Assembly: GCA_015520045.1 (NCBI GenBank) | Contig: WAQW01000003.1 | Coordinates: 1-64,000 of the forward strand | Length of the DNA: 64,000 nucleotides | Origin: Thermoplasmata archaeon | GTDB lineage: Archaea > Thermoplasmatota > Thermoplasmata > Thermoplasmatales > Thermoplasmataceae | Reading direction: 5' to 3' | Part shown: positions 30,470 through 39,737 of the stretch, piece after piece | Numbering within the stretch: the stretch's first letter is position 1 | Layout: each line of letters starts with the position of its first letter | Notes under the pieces: model-generated | Databases searched by the model: none | The model's input: only the letters and a program-made list of their open reading frames with translations | Told to the model about the DNA's origin: nothing | Position numbers and translations under genes: made by a program

Positions 30470-31087
30470 TTAACGACCCCGATTGAAATCGATTGCGAAT
30501 TTGCAGGCTGGCTTCCCTGAGATCTGGGTTTCGTGAAGTTCTATCGTTGCTCCAAGAATTGCACCATAAATATTCTTCTCCACCTCGCACGTGGAGGGGT
30601 ATATTCTGGCAAATTTCGCCAGAGGGCATTTGGTATGAATTACCTCAGCATAGTTCTCATCAACCACGCTCACCGTTGCCCCGAAACCCTCCTCATCCCA
30701 CAGCTTAACCAGCTGCTCCAGTTTCTCCTGAGGGCTACTTCCTGATATTCTCAAGATAAATTTTTGCTTCAGATCTTTCCCGACGGCATCAATATATCTG
30801 GTGATCCATTGCTCACCGTTTTCGTTTGATAAAAACTCAAAGAAGCGCTCCAGATATTTGGCACCATCATTGAAATAACTTATACCAACCTCTGTCAAAT
30901 GGTACAGAAAGTATGGCCTGCCCTTATCGCTCTTCACAACCTTACGCCCAAGAAGTCCTTCGGTTTCCAGGGACTTCAGATAATTGTGCGTGTTGCTTAC
31001 ACTGAGATTAAGTGTGTTTGCTATGTCCCTAACTGTCAGGGAACCTTTTATTTTAACCTCGTATATAATGCGCTCCTTGGGACTCAT
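30470..31087 (-). CDS. second SufR-like HTH transcriptional regulator
   Basis: HTH SLTVRDIANTLNLSVSNTHNYLKSLETEGLLGRK; HTKCPLAKFARIYPSTCEVEK...PACKF resembles the SufR Cys pattern. Confidence 0.72.
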   Translation of the reverse strand: MSPKERIIYEVKIKGSLTVRDIANTLNLSVSNTHNYLKSLETEGLLGRKVVKSDKGRPYFLYHLTEVGISYFNDGAKYLERFFEFLSNENGEQWITRYIDAVGKDLKQKFILRISGSSPQEKLEQLVKLWDEEGFGATVSVVDENYAEVIHTKCPLAKFARIYPSTCEVEKNIYGAILGATIELHETQISGKPACKFAIDFNRGR

Positions 31088-31161
31088 CTATTAAAGGTTT
31101 ATTTCATAATCCTCATAAATATTTATCTATAAACCACAAACTTAATAAACAGATACTAGGG

Positions 31162-32661
31162 TCATCCATAGGTTTCGTCATCGGGAAACCTGTTGTAGTA
31201 CTGATAGTAGGAATCCCCACGCTGGGAGATGGTGTACTCTGATGTTACGGCAGCCTCGAAATTACCATACACTTTGCGGATCTTCTCCTCAACGGGTAGA
31301 TATATTTCCAGAGCTTCCTTAACGTGTTCCGGTTCAATAAGTTTAGATCCAGCGAAGACCGCTATATCTCCTGAAGCACGGATCAGACCTCCAAGCTCTC
31401 TCAGCCGTAACGTGAGTGCATTTTCCCGGTTATCTATCAATTTTGCTCTCCTCTTCCCCTCCTGAATGATAAGATCTGCAGCCTCCATTGACATATGTGG
31501 TATCTTTCCATCATTAGCGATCTCCTGAGCTATGAACTGAAGATACTTGATCCTGTTCTCCTGATTATCTGGTATTGAAACCTTCATGAGAATCTCATAG
31601 CCATTTCCAACAATGCGTGATCTGAGTGCACTGAGTATGTACTGGAGATCCTGAACATTACAAGCTGCAACGAGAACAAAATCGCAGGGTACGTTGTCTA
31701 CCCTCACGCTTGCACCTGCACTCTGCGGGTTCCTGCCGGATATGGGAAAAACCTTCTCCTGCATGGCAGTTAGTATGTACCTCTGTAGATCGCCAAGGTG
31801 ACTTATCTCATCGATGAAGAGTACGCCTTCGTGGGCTTCATGAATGGCCCCAGCTATAACACGTTCATAGGGTAACGTCCCGAGCTGAGGATGGCCACCA
31901 TAGGGATCGTGTCTAACATCACCGAGCAGTTCCGTTTCACTCGCGCCGGTCGCCAACACAAAGGGGTTCCTATCTATGGGAACAATCGTTTTGCTTGGAC
32001 TCTTCTTCTCCATCTTTCGTTTCCTTTCCAGAGTTTTCTGATCGAGAACACGTATCTTATCTCCGGCACGTTCGTAAACAATAACCTCCTCACGATCTCC
32101 GACCTTGACTGTTGATGATATGCGCTCATTAGAGTTCTGAACTCCAAATGCTGCACCAAGCACATTGAAAACGTCCCCGAACGGACCTGCCTGTCCCGTT
32201 TGAATCTTTGAAGCCCCGCACGAGGGGCAGACGGTCTCAGTTGGAAGGGAGTAATGCCCACATTTTTGACACCTGTAACCAAGCCTCTCCGCAACGTGAA
32301 GTGGAGCACTTTCAGGATCGATCAAAACTCCCTCTGTTGCGCTTGCCTCAAGTTTTTCGGCCTTCACCTCATCATAGCTTTTAACCTCAACGAATGGCCT
32401 TTCCGGCTGTATGGGATTGTGAACAACCCTCAGTTCTTCTCTGGGACGGGGAATGGAGAGGGCTATGGCCTGAGCGATCATAGATTTGCCAACGCCAGGT
32501 GGACCTACCAGCAGAAGGTTACGCCTCTGTTTCGCAGCTATAGATGCGTACCTTACTGCCTCTTCCTGACCGATGATCCGATCAAGTGGATTCTTCGGTA
32601 TATCTATAAACGATGTATCTGGAATATCAGCCGGATTGAAATTTATGTATGATTCTCCCAT
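31162..32661 (-). CDS. LonB-like AAA+ ATPase with zinc-ribbon insertion and no protease domain
   Basis: Walker A GPPGVGKS, CQKCGHYSLPTETVCPSCG insertion, Walker B GVLFIDEISHL, Lon-like LPVEEKIRKVYGNFE; ends without the Ser/Lys protease domain. Confidence 0.85.
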   Translation of the reverse strand: MGESYINFNPADIPDTSFIDIPKNPLDRIIGQEEAVRYASIAAKQRRNLLLVGPPGVGKSMIAQAIALSIPRPREELRVVHNPIQPERPFVEVKSYDEVKAEKLEASATEGVLIDPESAPLHVAERLGYRCQKCGHYSLPTETVCPSCGASKIQTGQAGPFGDVFNVLGAAFGVQNSNERISSTVKVGDREEVIVYERAGDKIRVLDQKTLERKRKMEKKSPSKTIVPIDRNPFVLATGASETELLGDVRHDPYGGHPQLGTLPYERVIAGAIHEAHEGVLFIDEISHLGDLQRYILTAMQEKVFPISGRNPQSAGASVRVDNVPCDFVLVAACNVQDLQYILSALRSRIVGNGYEILMKVSIPDNQENRIKYLQFIAQEIANDGKIPHMSMEAADLIIQEGKRRAKLIDNRENALTLRLRELGGLIRASGDIAVFAGSKLIEPEHVKEALEIYLPVEEKIRKVYGNFEAAVTSEYTISQRGDSYYQYYNRFPDDETYG

Positions 32662-33980
32662 GCTACTACCCGCATATTGGATGGTTTTTTCGTTACCTGC
32701 CCGATTTTCACACCATATATAGTTCTGATCCCCTTCTCATAGGCGATATCAATAAGCCTCTGAGTTATCACACCCCCGGTTAGGATTGTGTTTCCCTCCG
32801 TGATTGAGGAGAGGCTCTCAACAGACTTGGAAAGGGGGAATGATGCCACGAGATCACCAGATTCAAGATATACCTCCGTCATCTTTTCCCTCTTTAGTTC
32901 ACCAATTCTGCCCTTTATGCTTCCCGGGTTTGAAAGTGAGAATGTGGTGTTTTCAGGCTCCGGTTTGCTTCTTCTGCCATCTCTGATGGATTCTTCGGGC
33001 CTGGGAAGACTTTCAGGTTCAGCCCTCTTGTGCGTGGAATTACGCTTCTCAACTACAGGCGCTCTGGTTTCTTTTGCCCCGTTTTGCGACGTTGCGTTCA
33101 GATGCCCCTCTCGTTCATTGTAATGCTTAAGTTCCTCCATCATGCCCTTAGAACTGAGATACTGCTCTGTGGGAGTTTTATATCTCAGAGCCTTGACAAT
33201 TTGCTTATAGGTCAGCTCCTCGACCTCCGTTCCAGGAGGAGCTCTGGCAACAAAATCCACCTCTGCAACCTGAAGCATTTCCTTTAGAATCAGATCACCG
33301 CCTCTATCACCGTCAAGAAAAACGATGGTCGTACGTTTCTTTGACAGTTCCTGAACGGTCTTTGGAATGCTCGTTCCCTGAACCGCTATGGTGTTCTTGA
33401 TACCGTATTTCAGGAGATTGAGAACATCATTTCTGCCCTCAACGACTATGATAGAATCGGACTTGGAAATAGCGGGACCAGCAGGCAGATGTTCCTCGCC
33501 ATAGGAAAGTATCTCCGATTTCTCAACCTCCTCTTTCACCGCCTGTATGAGATCATCCGATATTCCCTTGGAGTTGTTGTTCATCTTCTGATAGAGCTCT
33601 TTCGCTCTTTCAACGATTCGAAGTCTCCTCTGGATCCTTACATCCTCCATGGATTCTATCTCAACTTTCGCCTTACAGGGACCGATGCGATCAATCGATT
33701 CAAGAGAAGCAGCAAGAATAGAGGTTTCTACCTGGTCAAGACCAGATGGTATAACCACCCTCCCTTCAGTTTTGCCTTTTTTGCTATCGATCTCTACTTC
33801 TATTCGGCCTATCTTACCGGATTTCTGAAGATCACGAAGATCGAGCTCCTCTCCAAGAAGACCTTCCGTCTGACCAAAAATTGCACCGATAACATCTGGT
33901 TTCTCAACCACCCCGTCTGTAAGTATCTTTGCTTTTATCAGATATTTTGTTAAATTTGGATCTACATTCAATATATTCAC
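32643..33980 (-). CDS. dnaG: archaeal DnaG-like primase (Toprim)
   Basis: DPNLTKYLIKAKI, GVVEKPDVIGAIFGQTEGLLG, SDSIIVVEGRNDVLNLLKYGIKNTIAVQGTSIP, TTIVFLDGDRGGDLIL. Confidence 0.95.
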   Translation of the reverse strand: MNILNVDPNLTKYLIKAKILTDGVVEKPDVIGAIFGQTEGLLGEELDLRDLQKSGKIGRIEVEIDSKKGKTEGRVVIPSGLDQVETSILAASLESIDRIGPCKAKVEIESMEDVRIQRRLRIVERAKELYQKMNNNSKGISDDLIQAVKEEVEKSEILSYGEEHLPAGPAISKSDSIIVVEGRNDVLNLLKYGIKNTIAVQGTSIPKTVQELSKKRTTIVFLDGDRGGDLILKEMLQVAEVDFVARAPPGTEVEELTYKQIVKALRYKTPTEQYLSSKGMMEELKHYNEREGHLNATSQNGAKETRAPVVEKRNSTHKRAEPESLPRPEESIRDGRRSKPEPENTTFSLSNPGSIKGRIGELKREKMTEVYLESGDLVASFPLSKSVESLSSITEGNTILTGGVITQRLIDIAYEKGIRTIYGVKIGQVTKKPSNMRVVAWENHT

Positions 33981-34198
33981 CTTCCTGAGGTTTGCGAATG
34001 CCCGATAAACCAGAATAAAGGAGTTCTATTCCGTCTATCATCATTTGCCAACCTAATACTAAAAAATATATAATGTATTCGTTTGATTGTTTCGTACTCT
34101 TAAAAATCCATGGCCACGCCTTTCATAGACGATCAGCTTTTCACGCCTTATGTCATAGAATTATATTATATTCTATCTATGATGAGCTCCTTACAGGG

Positions 34199-34295
34199 GA
34201 TCTGTTAGAACTAGCACCATTCTAGTAATGGAAGTCAGGTGAGATTGAATATAAATTTTAGTTTATAGATCTGTTAGCACTAGCACCATTCTAGT
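34199..34295. repeat. two copies of a 28-nt hairpin-containing direct repeat
   Basis: GATCTGTTAG[A/C]ACTAGCACCATTCTAGT at 34199-34226 and 34268-34295 (1 mismatch); second copy extends to GCACTAG-caccatt-CTAGTGC (34277-34297). Confidence 0.9.
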
Positions 34296-34363
34296 GCCGA
34301 GACAGGTTTTCTTGCTGATCCTTCATATTATATATATACACGTATAACATGATCCCGTAACTT

Positions 34364-35695
34364 ATGAAAAGATTCGGAATAGCAGGAATACCTTTAACGA
34401 GTAAAGGAAGAACCCTACTTGATTCAATTGCTGATGTTCATTTTTTAGGTCTCACCTCCCTTGAGGTTCAACTCCTCAGGGTAAACGTAGAGCAGGTTCC
34501 CTCTATGGAACACAGTGGAATGTTTCCCAGGGACGTTGAAGATTCCATTGTTGTAAACGTATTGCGCCCCGATGAAAACGGCAATTATGTGTCCATAGGA
34601 ACCGATAGCATTATTGAAGAGGAGGATATTGTAGAGAAGCTCTTCTGGAATATGGCAAGAAATTACGACGAGATCCTCGATGCTGGGGAACTCTCCAGAG
34701 AGCTCGATGTGGAGCTCTCGCTTCACGCACCATACTATATGGACCTACTTGGTGATGATGATATTTCCACCCGTTCTTACGAACATCTGAAATGGTCAAT
34801 GGTTATTGCCAAGGGTATGGGTGCGAAGCGCATCATCACACATACTGGCTTCTATCATAAGGGGAAGAAAGAAAGTCTCAGGAGGGCCAAGGACATATAC
34901 TCCACTCTAGGCAATGAGTTTCCTGTGGAGAAGGGTTTCCCATACATCGGGGTAGAAACATCCGGAAAGAGTGAGATATTTGGTACTGTGGAGGAGCTAA
35001 TCTCCATCGCCAGAAGGGTCAAAGAGGTTGAGCCTATAATGAATCTGCCTCACATTCATTCTCTGTCAAACGGGGGTCTTATAGAACTTAAGAACTTTGA
35101 GGAAATGGTGAATACGTTCAAGAAATTCGCGAAGAATGAGCTCTATGTTGAGTATGCTGGAGTTAGCTATCGCTCTGGCAATGAGGTAAAAATTATGCCC
35201 ATAAAATATGGGGATCTTAAATTTGAAACGTTTTCAGAATTACTCGTTGAAGATGAAGACGATTACAACATCATTTCATTTTCTCCCTTATTGGAACACG
35301 ATGCCCAGTACATGGAGCTTATATTTCTGAGATCACTGTCGAGAAAACTTCAGAGATTGGAAACGTTGAGGAAGAGAGCCAAAAAGGTGGAGACCGTGAC
35401 ACGAGAGTACAACATAAAAAAAGGTCGAAAAGTTGACAATGATACGATAAAAGAAGCATGTAATGATATTTTTGGAAATGCAAAAGTGGCTTCAAGCGGT
35501 CATATAATAAGCAAAACCCCGGGGCTGAACAAAATCGAGGCATTCACCGACGGAAAAAAACTCTACGTAACCACGGAGAGTTCACCCAACCGGTCTGATT
35601 ATGCAAATGCTGTGAAACTCTATAACGAATTCATAGAAAGGATCACCGGGACAACATCGAAAGAAAGAAGAAAGAGACTTCAGAAGAAGAGGTGA
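34364..35695 (+). CDS. endonuclease IV/xylose isomerase-like TIM-barrel protein with basic C-terminal extension
   Basis: LSLHAPYYMDL, RIITHTGFY, YIGVETSGK, NLPHIHS, FSPLLEHDAQ metal-ligand-like positions; KERRKRLQKKR tail. Confidence 0.75.
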   Translation: MKRFGIAGIPLTSKGRTLLDSIADVHFLGLTSLEVQLLRVNVEQVPSMEHSGMFPRDVEDSIVVNVLRPDENGNYVSIGTDSIIEEEDIVEKLFWNMARNYDEILDAGELSRELDVELSLHAPYYMDLLGDDDISTRSYEHLKWSMVIAKGMGAKRIITHTGFYHKGKKESLRRAKDIYSTLGNEFPVEKGFPYIGVETSGKSEIFGTVEELISIARRVKEVEPIMNLPHIHSLSNGGLIELKNFEEMVNTFKKFAKNELYVEYAGVSYRSGNEVKIMPIKYGDLKFETFSELLVEDEDDYNIISFSPLLEHDAQYMELIFLRSLSRKLQRLETLRKRAKKVETVTREYNIKKGRKVDNDTIKEACNDIFGNAKVASSGHIISKTPGLNKIEAFTDGKKLYVTTESSPNRSDYANAVKLYNEFIERITGTTSKERRKRLQKKR

Positions 35696-35702
35696 CCCAT
35701 TT

Positions 35703-36662
35703 TTGAATGGCATGCTGGCCAGATCAAGGGCGTTTCCGACAATTGGACTTATTCTGCTTGGGGGACTTTCCGATACGAGGAAGAGGTTTCCTCTTCATGC
35801 TTCTGCAGGTATAGCCTATACGAATCTGAAGAGTGAGACCTACAGTGAAACCTCGATATTCACGGGAGACAACCCCATCGGTACGATTGATGGGGTTCCG
35901 GTAAGTGATAACTACCGATCACCTTTTGCTGTAATCAGAAAATACAGAGGCGTTTTAGATCAAGCCGGGTATGATGTTTCAAAGCTTGGCTTTAGATCTG
36001 AAAACAGAGGTATCGTAAGTGGCAGCTCTGATTCTGGTGCAGCGGCTTTTGGGGCTTCTCTAGAGGCCATCTCTAAAACTTCTCTGGATCTGCAAGAACT
36101 TGAAAACGATCTCAGAGTTATCTCAGAGAGCGTTGGAAGAAGCCTCCACGGCGGATTGACTGTCACTGAGGTTGTGAACGGTGTTCCTGTTACAGATCAG
36201 CTTGCCGGACCAGATGCCTTCTCCGGCTACACCATCGTGGCCGGGCGATTTAACCACAAGAGGAAACCTTCAGATGCCATACACACCAACATAGTGAAGA
36301 GCCCTGAGTATGAGAAAAGAATAGAATCAGCTAACAGAAAGGCAAAGTTACTGAGAGAACTCGTGGATGATAGAGACTGGGACGGCGTTTTTGAGCTCGC
36401 AAAAGAAGACACCGATGAGTACCACAGGATCATAGAATCTGTCGGAGTTCGCATAATAGAGGACGACATGCGAAAATTTATCCGCATGCTTAGAGAACTA
36501 TCACGGGAGGTATGGTGCCCATATATTGTAACAGGCGGACCAAATGTTTTTGTCATTACACACCGAGATGATGCAAACTTCATTGCGGAGAAATCGATCG
36601 ACTATGGTGCATCACCCGTTATTCTCAAAGTAACCGGGGGACCCATCACCTTTTCCCCCTGA
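35703..36662 (+). CDS. mevalonate-3-kinase-like protein (GHMP/diphosphomevalonate decarboxylase family)
   Basis: AFPTIGLILLGGLS, LHASAGIAYTN, GIVSGSSDSGAAAFGASL, ENDLRVISESVGRSLHGGLT, YIVTGGPNVFV closely match my recollection of the Thermoplasma M3K. Confidence 0.85.
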   Translation: MNGMLARSRAFPTIGLILLGGLSDTRKRFPLHASAGIAYTNLKSETYSETSIFTGDNPIGTIDGVPVSDNYRSPFAVIRKYRGVLDQAGYDVSKLGFRSENRGIVSGSSDSGAAAFGASLEAISKTSLDLQELENDLRVISESVGRSLHGGLTVTEVVNGVPVTDQLAGPDAFSGYTIVAGRFNHKRKPSDAIHTNIVKSPEYEKRIESANRKAKLLRELVDDRDWDGVFELAKEDTDEYHRIIESVGVRIIEDDMRKFIRMLRELSREVWCPYIVTGGPNVFVITHRDDANFIAEKSIDYGASPVILKVTGGPITFSP

Positions 36663-37440
36663 AATGCATCCACAGCCGTCTGTATGGGAAGAATATAACC
36701 GTTATACCTGCTGATATGGTTGTTATAAGGTACATATACGCTCCATGGGGGACCTGGTTCTCCTGCTTCTGCAGCCCGAGTTTCCACAATATCGTCAGTT
36801 TGATTAACCCGAACCAGGGAATCTCACCTATCACCTTTCCAACAATATTTGAGATTTTAACGGGTGGATCCTGAAAACCGAAGATGCCATCTTGATCTGC
36901 GGCGGCATATGCCTCAACACTCTCATTGTATGAAACGTTGAGGTTGGCCAGATTGTAGTCACCGCATGTTACAAAACCTGATTCATTCCTGTATTGTTCA
37001 ATGTAAACGAGAAGGTTTCTATGTGAATACCCAACGTTCTTTATGATGACATAGCTGTGTGTGACCACCAACCAGGACTGGTTGTCATATCCCAGAACTA
37101 CGGGGTTGCCATCAACCCACTGAAGATAAAACATTGCGCGGTGGATGATCGAAATACCGTCAGGAGCTCTATAAACAATCACATTGCCGTAATCTCCAAA
37201 TGATTGAAAGCCCGACGAACGCCCCAGTACATACGTCTCGATCCCACCTATTCCCGATACCTTCTTAATGATTGCAATATCACCAGTGTTAAGAACCAGT
37301 GGTTTCCAGGAAGCAGAGTGCTGCATACTCTCAGACGTAACGATCGTCACTGGAGGAAAAACACCGGAGTAGACCTGAAAAATCAAGATGGCTGCAACAA
37401 AAATTACAACTGTGACGTTCCGTACACGTTCTTTCTTCAT
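36646..37440 (-). CDS. archaeal/ER-type signal peptidase I
   Basis: N-terminal TM, VTSESMQHS catalytic Ser region, NTGDIAIIKKV, IIHRAMFY, VLGYDNQ, VGKVIGEIPWFG, C-terminal TM. Confidence 0.88.
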   Translation of the reverse strand: MKKERVRNVTVVIFVAAILIFQVYSGVFPPVTIVTSESMQHSASWKPLVLNTGDIAIIKKVSGIGGIETYVLGRSSGFQSFGDYGNVIVYRAPDGISIIHRAMFYLQWVDGNPVVLGYDNQSWLVVTHSYVIIKNVGYSHRNLLVYIEQYRNESGFVTCGDYNLANLNVSYNESVEAYAAADQDGIFGFQDPPVKISNIVGKVIGEIPWFGLIKLTILWKLGLQKQENQVPHGAYMYLITTISAGITVIFFPYRRLWMHFRGKR

Positions 37441-37565
37441 CTCATACTGACAGGTAAAATGAAAATAAATAAATGCAGATCTCTTACCTTATGTTTGTCT
37501 GCATACCTCAAAAGCAAAGAATAGTGGCAAAGGTTAAATCGTACATTTTAATAACAATCCAATAA

Positions 37566-37730
37566 ATGGCGAACAAAAAGGAAGAGGGGCTACAATCTGG
37601 CGCTGGGTTGATAAGATATTTTGAGGAGGAGGAAATAAGAGGTCCAGCTCTTGATCCCAAGTTAATAATATATATCGCAATAGCCCTTGCGGTAATCGTA
37701 GAACTTGTAAAAGTATTCTGGCCCATCTAA
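37566..37730 (+). CDS. preprotein translocase subunit Sec61-beta (SecG-type)
   Basis: 54-aa ORF absent from the track: MANKKEEGLQSGAGLIRYFEEEEIRGPALDPKLIIYIAIALAVIVELVKVFWPI; AGLIRYFEEE and single C-terminal TM are diagnostic. Confidence 0.92.
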   Translation: MANKKEEGLQSGAGLIRYFEEEEIRGPALDPKLIIYIAIALAVIVELVKVFWPI

Positions 37731-37968
37731 CAATGCAGATGATTCCATAAGCTTCCCAAACTCTCATAAAGGGTCCACGTTTTTTAAACAGCTGAAAGGT
37801 TTGGATTATCCTCCTGATCACACTAGAAATTGTTCCTTGTTGAATTTTCCATTATTCACGTTGTTTACGACAGGTGGAAACAGAATGGGATTCATCCGCT
37901 TCCGTGGATTCGCCTTCTTCCTATTCTAAGGGAAAGAAATAAATTGTTTATTTTAATGCCCCTGCAAT

Positions 37969-38043
37969 GCTCCGGTGGTGTAGCCCGGCCAAGCATTAGG
38001 GGCTCTCAATCCCTCGACCCGGGTTCAAATCCCGGCCGGAGCA
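37969..38043 (+). tRNA. tRNA-Glu (anticodon CTC)
   Basis: GCTCCGG/CCGGAGC acceptor, loop CTCTCAA, T-arm CCGGG TTCAAAT CCCGG, discriminator A. Confidence 0.94.
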
Positions 38044-39017
38044 TTTTAAATTCTGCTATGGATGATCTCCAATTATGTATTTCTCTTCAGAACCATGATC
38101 TCCTTGAATTAACCAGATCCCTTCCTATACCTATAGAGATCAAGCCGCACAATGATGCAAACCATATTATAAATTTCTTCATGCTTCCTTTTGAAACCGT
38201 TGTGCAGCCGCTATTTTGATTGAACAATATTGCATCAAAAATACATCCAAAGATCCCATTCCCTGCCCTTTCTTGCTCTATTTGATGTGATACAGAGACT
38301 TCGATCCGGTAGAATGCTCATTTCCTGCTAATGCTCATACTTCATTATTCTCTTGCATTCTTCCTTTTGGTAGTTAGATTCCTTCAAGTTTCTTAACACG
38401 GGATCGACGGATGACAACTCTTTTTTTAGTCTTTCGGAAATATGGGGCTACCCACCCTACCTGTTTATAGTGACAACAAACATACTCTTATCCACACAGG
38501 CTTAGTTCTTCTTGATGATTCAAATAGGGCCATATTTTACTACGAAGGAAATGGTGTCTTCATTATTTCATAAACATAGAGCAATACTGGCTTTCCAGGC
38601 ATATAAATTTCGCCCAAATAAATGGGGGTTTTATCGTTATAATCAATTGCGCTACAACGGACAAGCAGGTACTCCAAAAGATTGTGCTGTTTTCAACATT
38701 GAAGAATTAGAATAGAAATGCTGCCTCAATGGTGAATAAAAACGACCAGACCAAGATAAAATATGACCTCTGAGGAAATTCTATGGTGAACACAGAATTT
38801 TAAGAGGTCGTTGAGCCCACGATCATACACCTGATCATCACCCGCTCGATGATATACTCAGCAGAATCGCGCAGAATTATTCCTGATCAAGAGGATCCTT
38901 CGGCTAGAAGGCCCGATTGTCTTGTTCTAAACAATCATCAATGAAGAATTGCAAATTCAGTAAAAATGATAAATGAGAGTAAAAACTCTGCTCTCTCACG
39001 CACTACATCCGCTATTA

Positions 39018-39572
39018 TTAAATGAGGCCTACTTTCTGAAGTTCAGTTTTAACGTGTATTACGGCCTGTTCGATCTCACTCTCTTCCTTTGCTCCAGTGC
39101 AAACCACTTTGCCTGAGCCAAAGAGCAAAAGAACAACCTTCGGTTCTTCGACACGATAGACGAGTCCTGGGAACTGTTCCGGCTCGTATTCAACATTCTC
39201 AAGTCCAAGAGACATTGCTATGTCCGTTAGGTTCAGTTCCTCTCCAAGATCGTAAACTGCAACAATATTCTGCACTATGATGTCAGGTTTATCATAAACC
39301 TCTATACCTGCATCCTTGAGCTTTTTGATTATTATGTCGATAGTCCTCTTCACGTTCTCTAGATTTTTAGCTCCGGTACAGTTGACCTTTCCGCTTCTGA
39401 ATATCAACACAGCAGTTTTTGGTTCCTGGAGACGATATATCAAACCAGGAAACTGTTCCGGCTCGTATTCAGAACCCTCCAAAGCAAGGGCAATTCTGCT
39501 CAGATCAAGATGCTCTGCGAGTGACGTGGACGCCACAATATTCTCAACGGTTATCCTCTCCCTTTCACTCAT
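39018..39572 (-). CDS. tbp: TATA-box-binding protein
   Basis: Two direct repeats: NIVASTSLAEHLDLSRIAL...YEPEQFPGLIYRL...FRSGKVNCTGAK and NIVAVYDLGEELNLTDIAM...YEPEQFPGLVYRV...FGSGKVVCTGAK. Confidence 0.98.
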   Translation of the reverse strand: MSERERITVENIVASTSLAEHLDLSRIALALEGSEYEPEQFPGLIYRLQEPKTAVLIFRSGKVNCTGAKNLENVKRTIDIIIKKLKDAGIEVYDKPDIIVQNIVAVYDLGEELNLTDIAMSLGLENVEYEPEQFPGLVYRVEEPKVVLLLFGSGKVVCTGAKEESEIEQAVIHVKTELQKVGLI

Positions 39573-39737
39573 AACAATTCCTCTTCCTTTAAATAGCCAC
39601 TATATATATAAAACATTGCTAGTGGCTTCTTTTTACCCCCGGTTAAGATCATAAAATCGGCGATCAAGAACCTGAGCCCGGAAAAATGGTGTCCACTTCC
39701 AGATCGTAAGATATTATATCTTTTCCCCTTTTCATTT

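Noticed and set aside
33489-33953. 154-aa plus-strand ORF
   Set aside because: Antisense shadow of dnaG.
34199-34295. CRISPR array
   Set aside because: Only two repeat units, one containing a mismatch, and no cas genes in the window; reported only as a repeat pair.
37830-38219. 129-aa ORF over tRNA-Glu
   Set aside because: Runs through the tRNA gene; no domain signal.
38512-38715. 67-aa ORF, considered as a transposase fragment
   Set aside because: No DDE/HUH or other transposase motif could be recognised.
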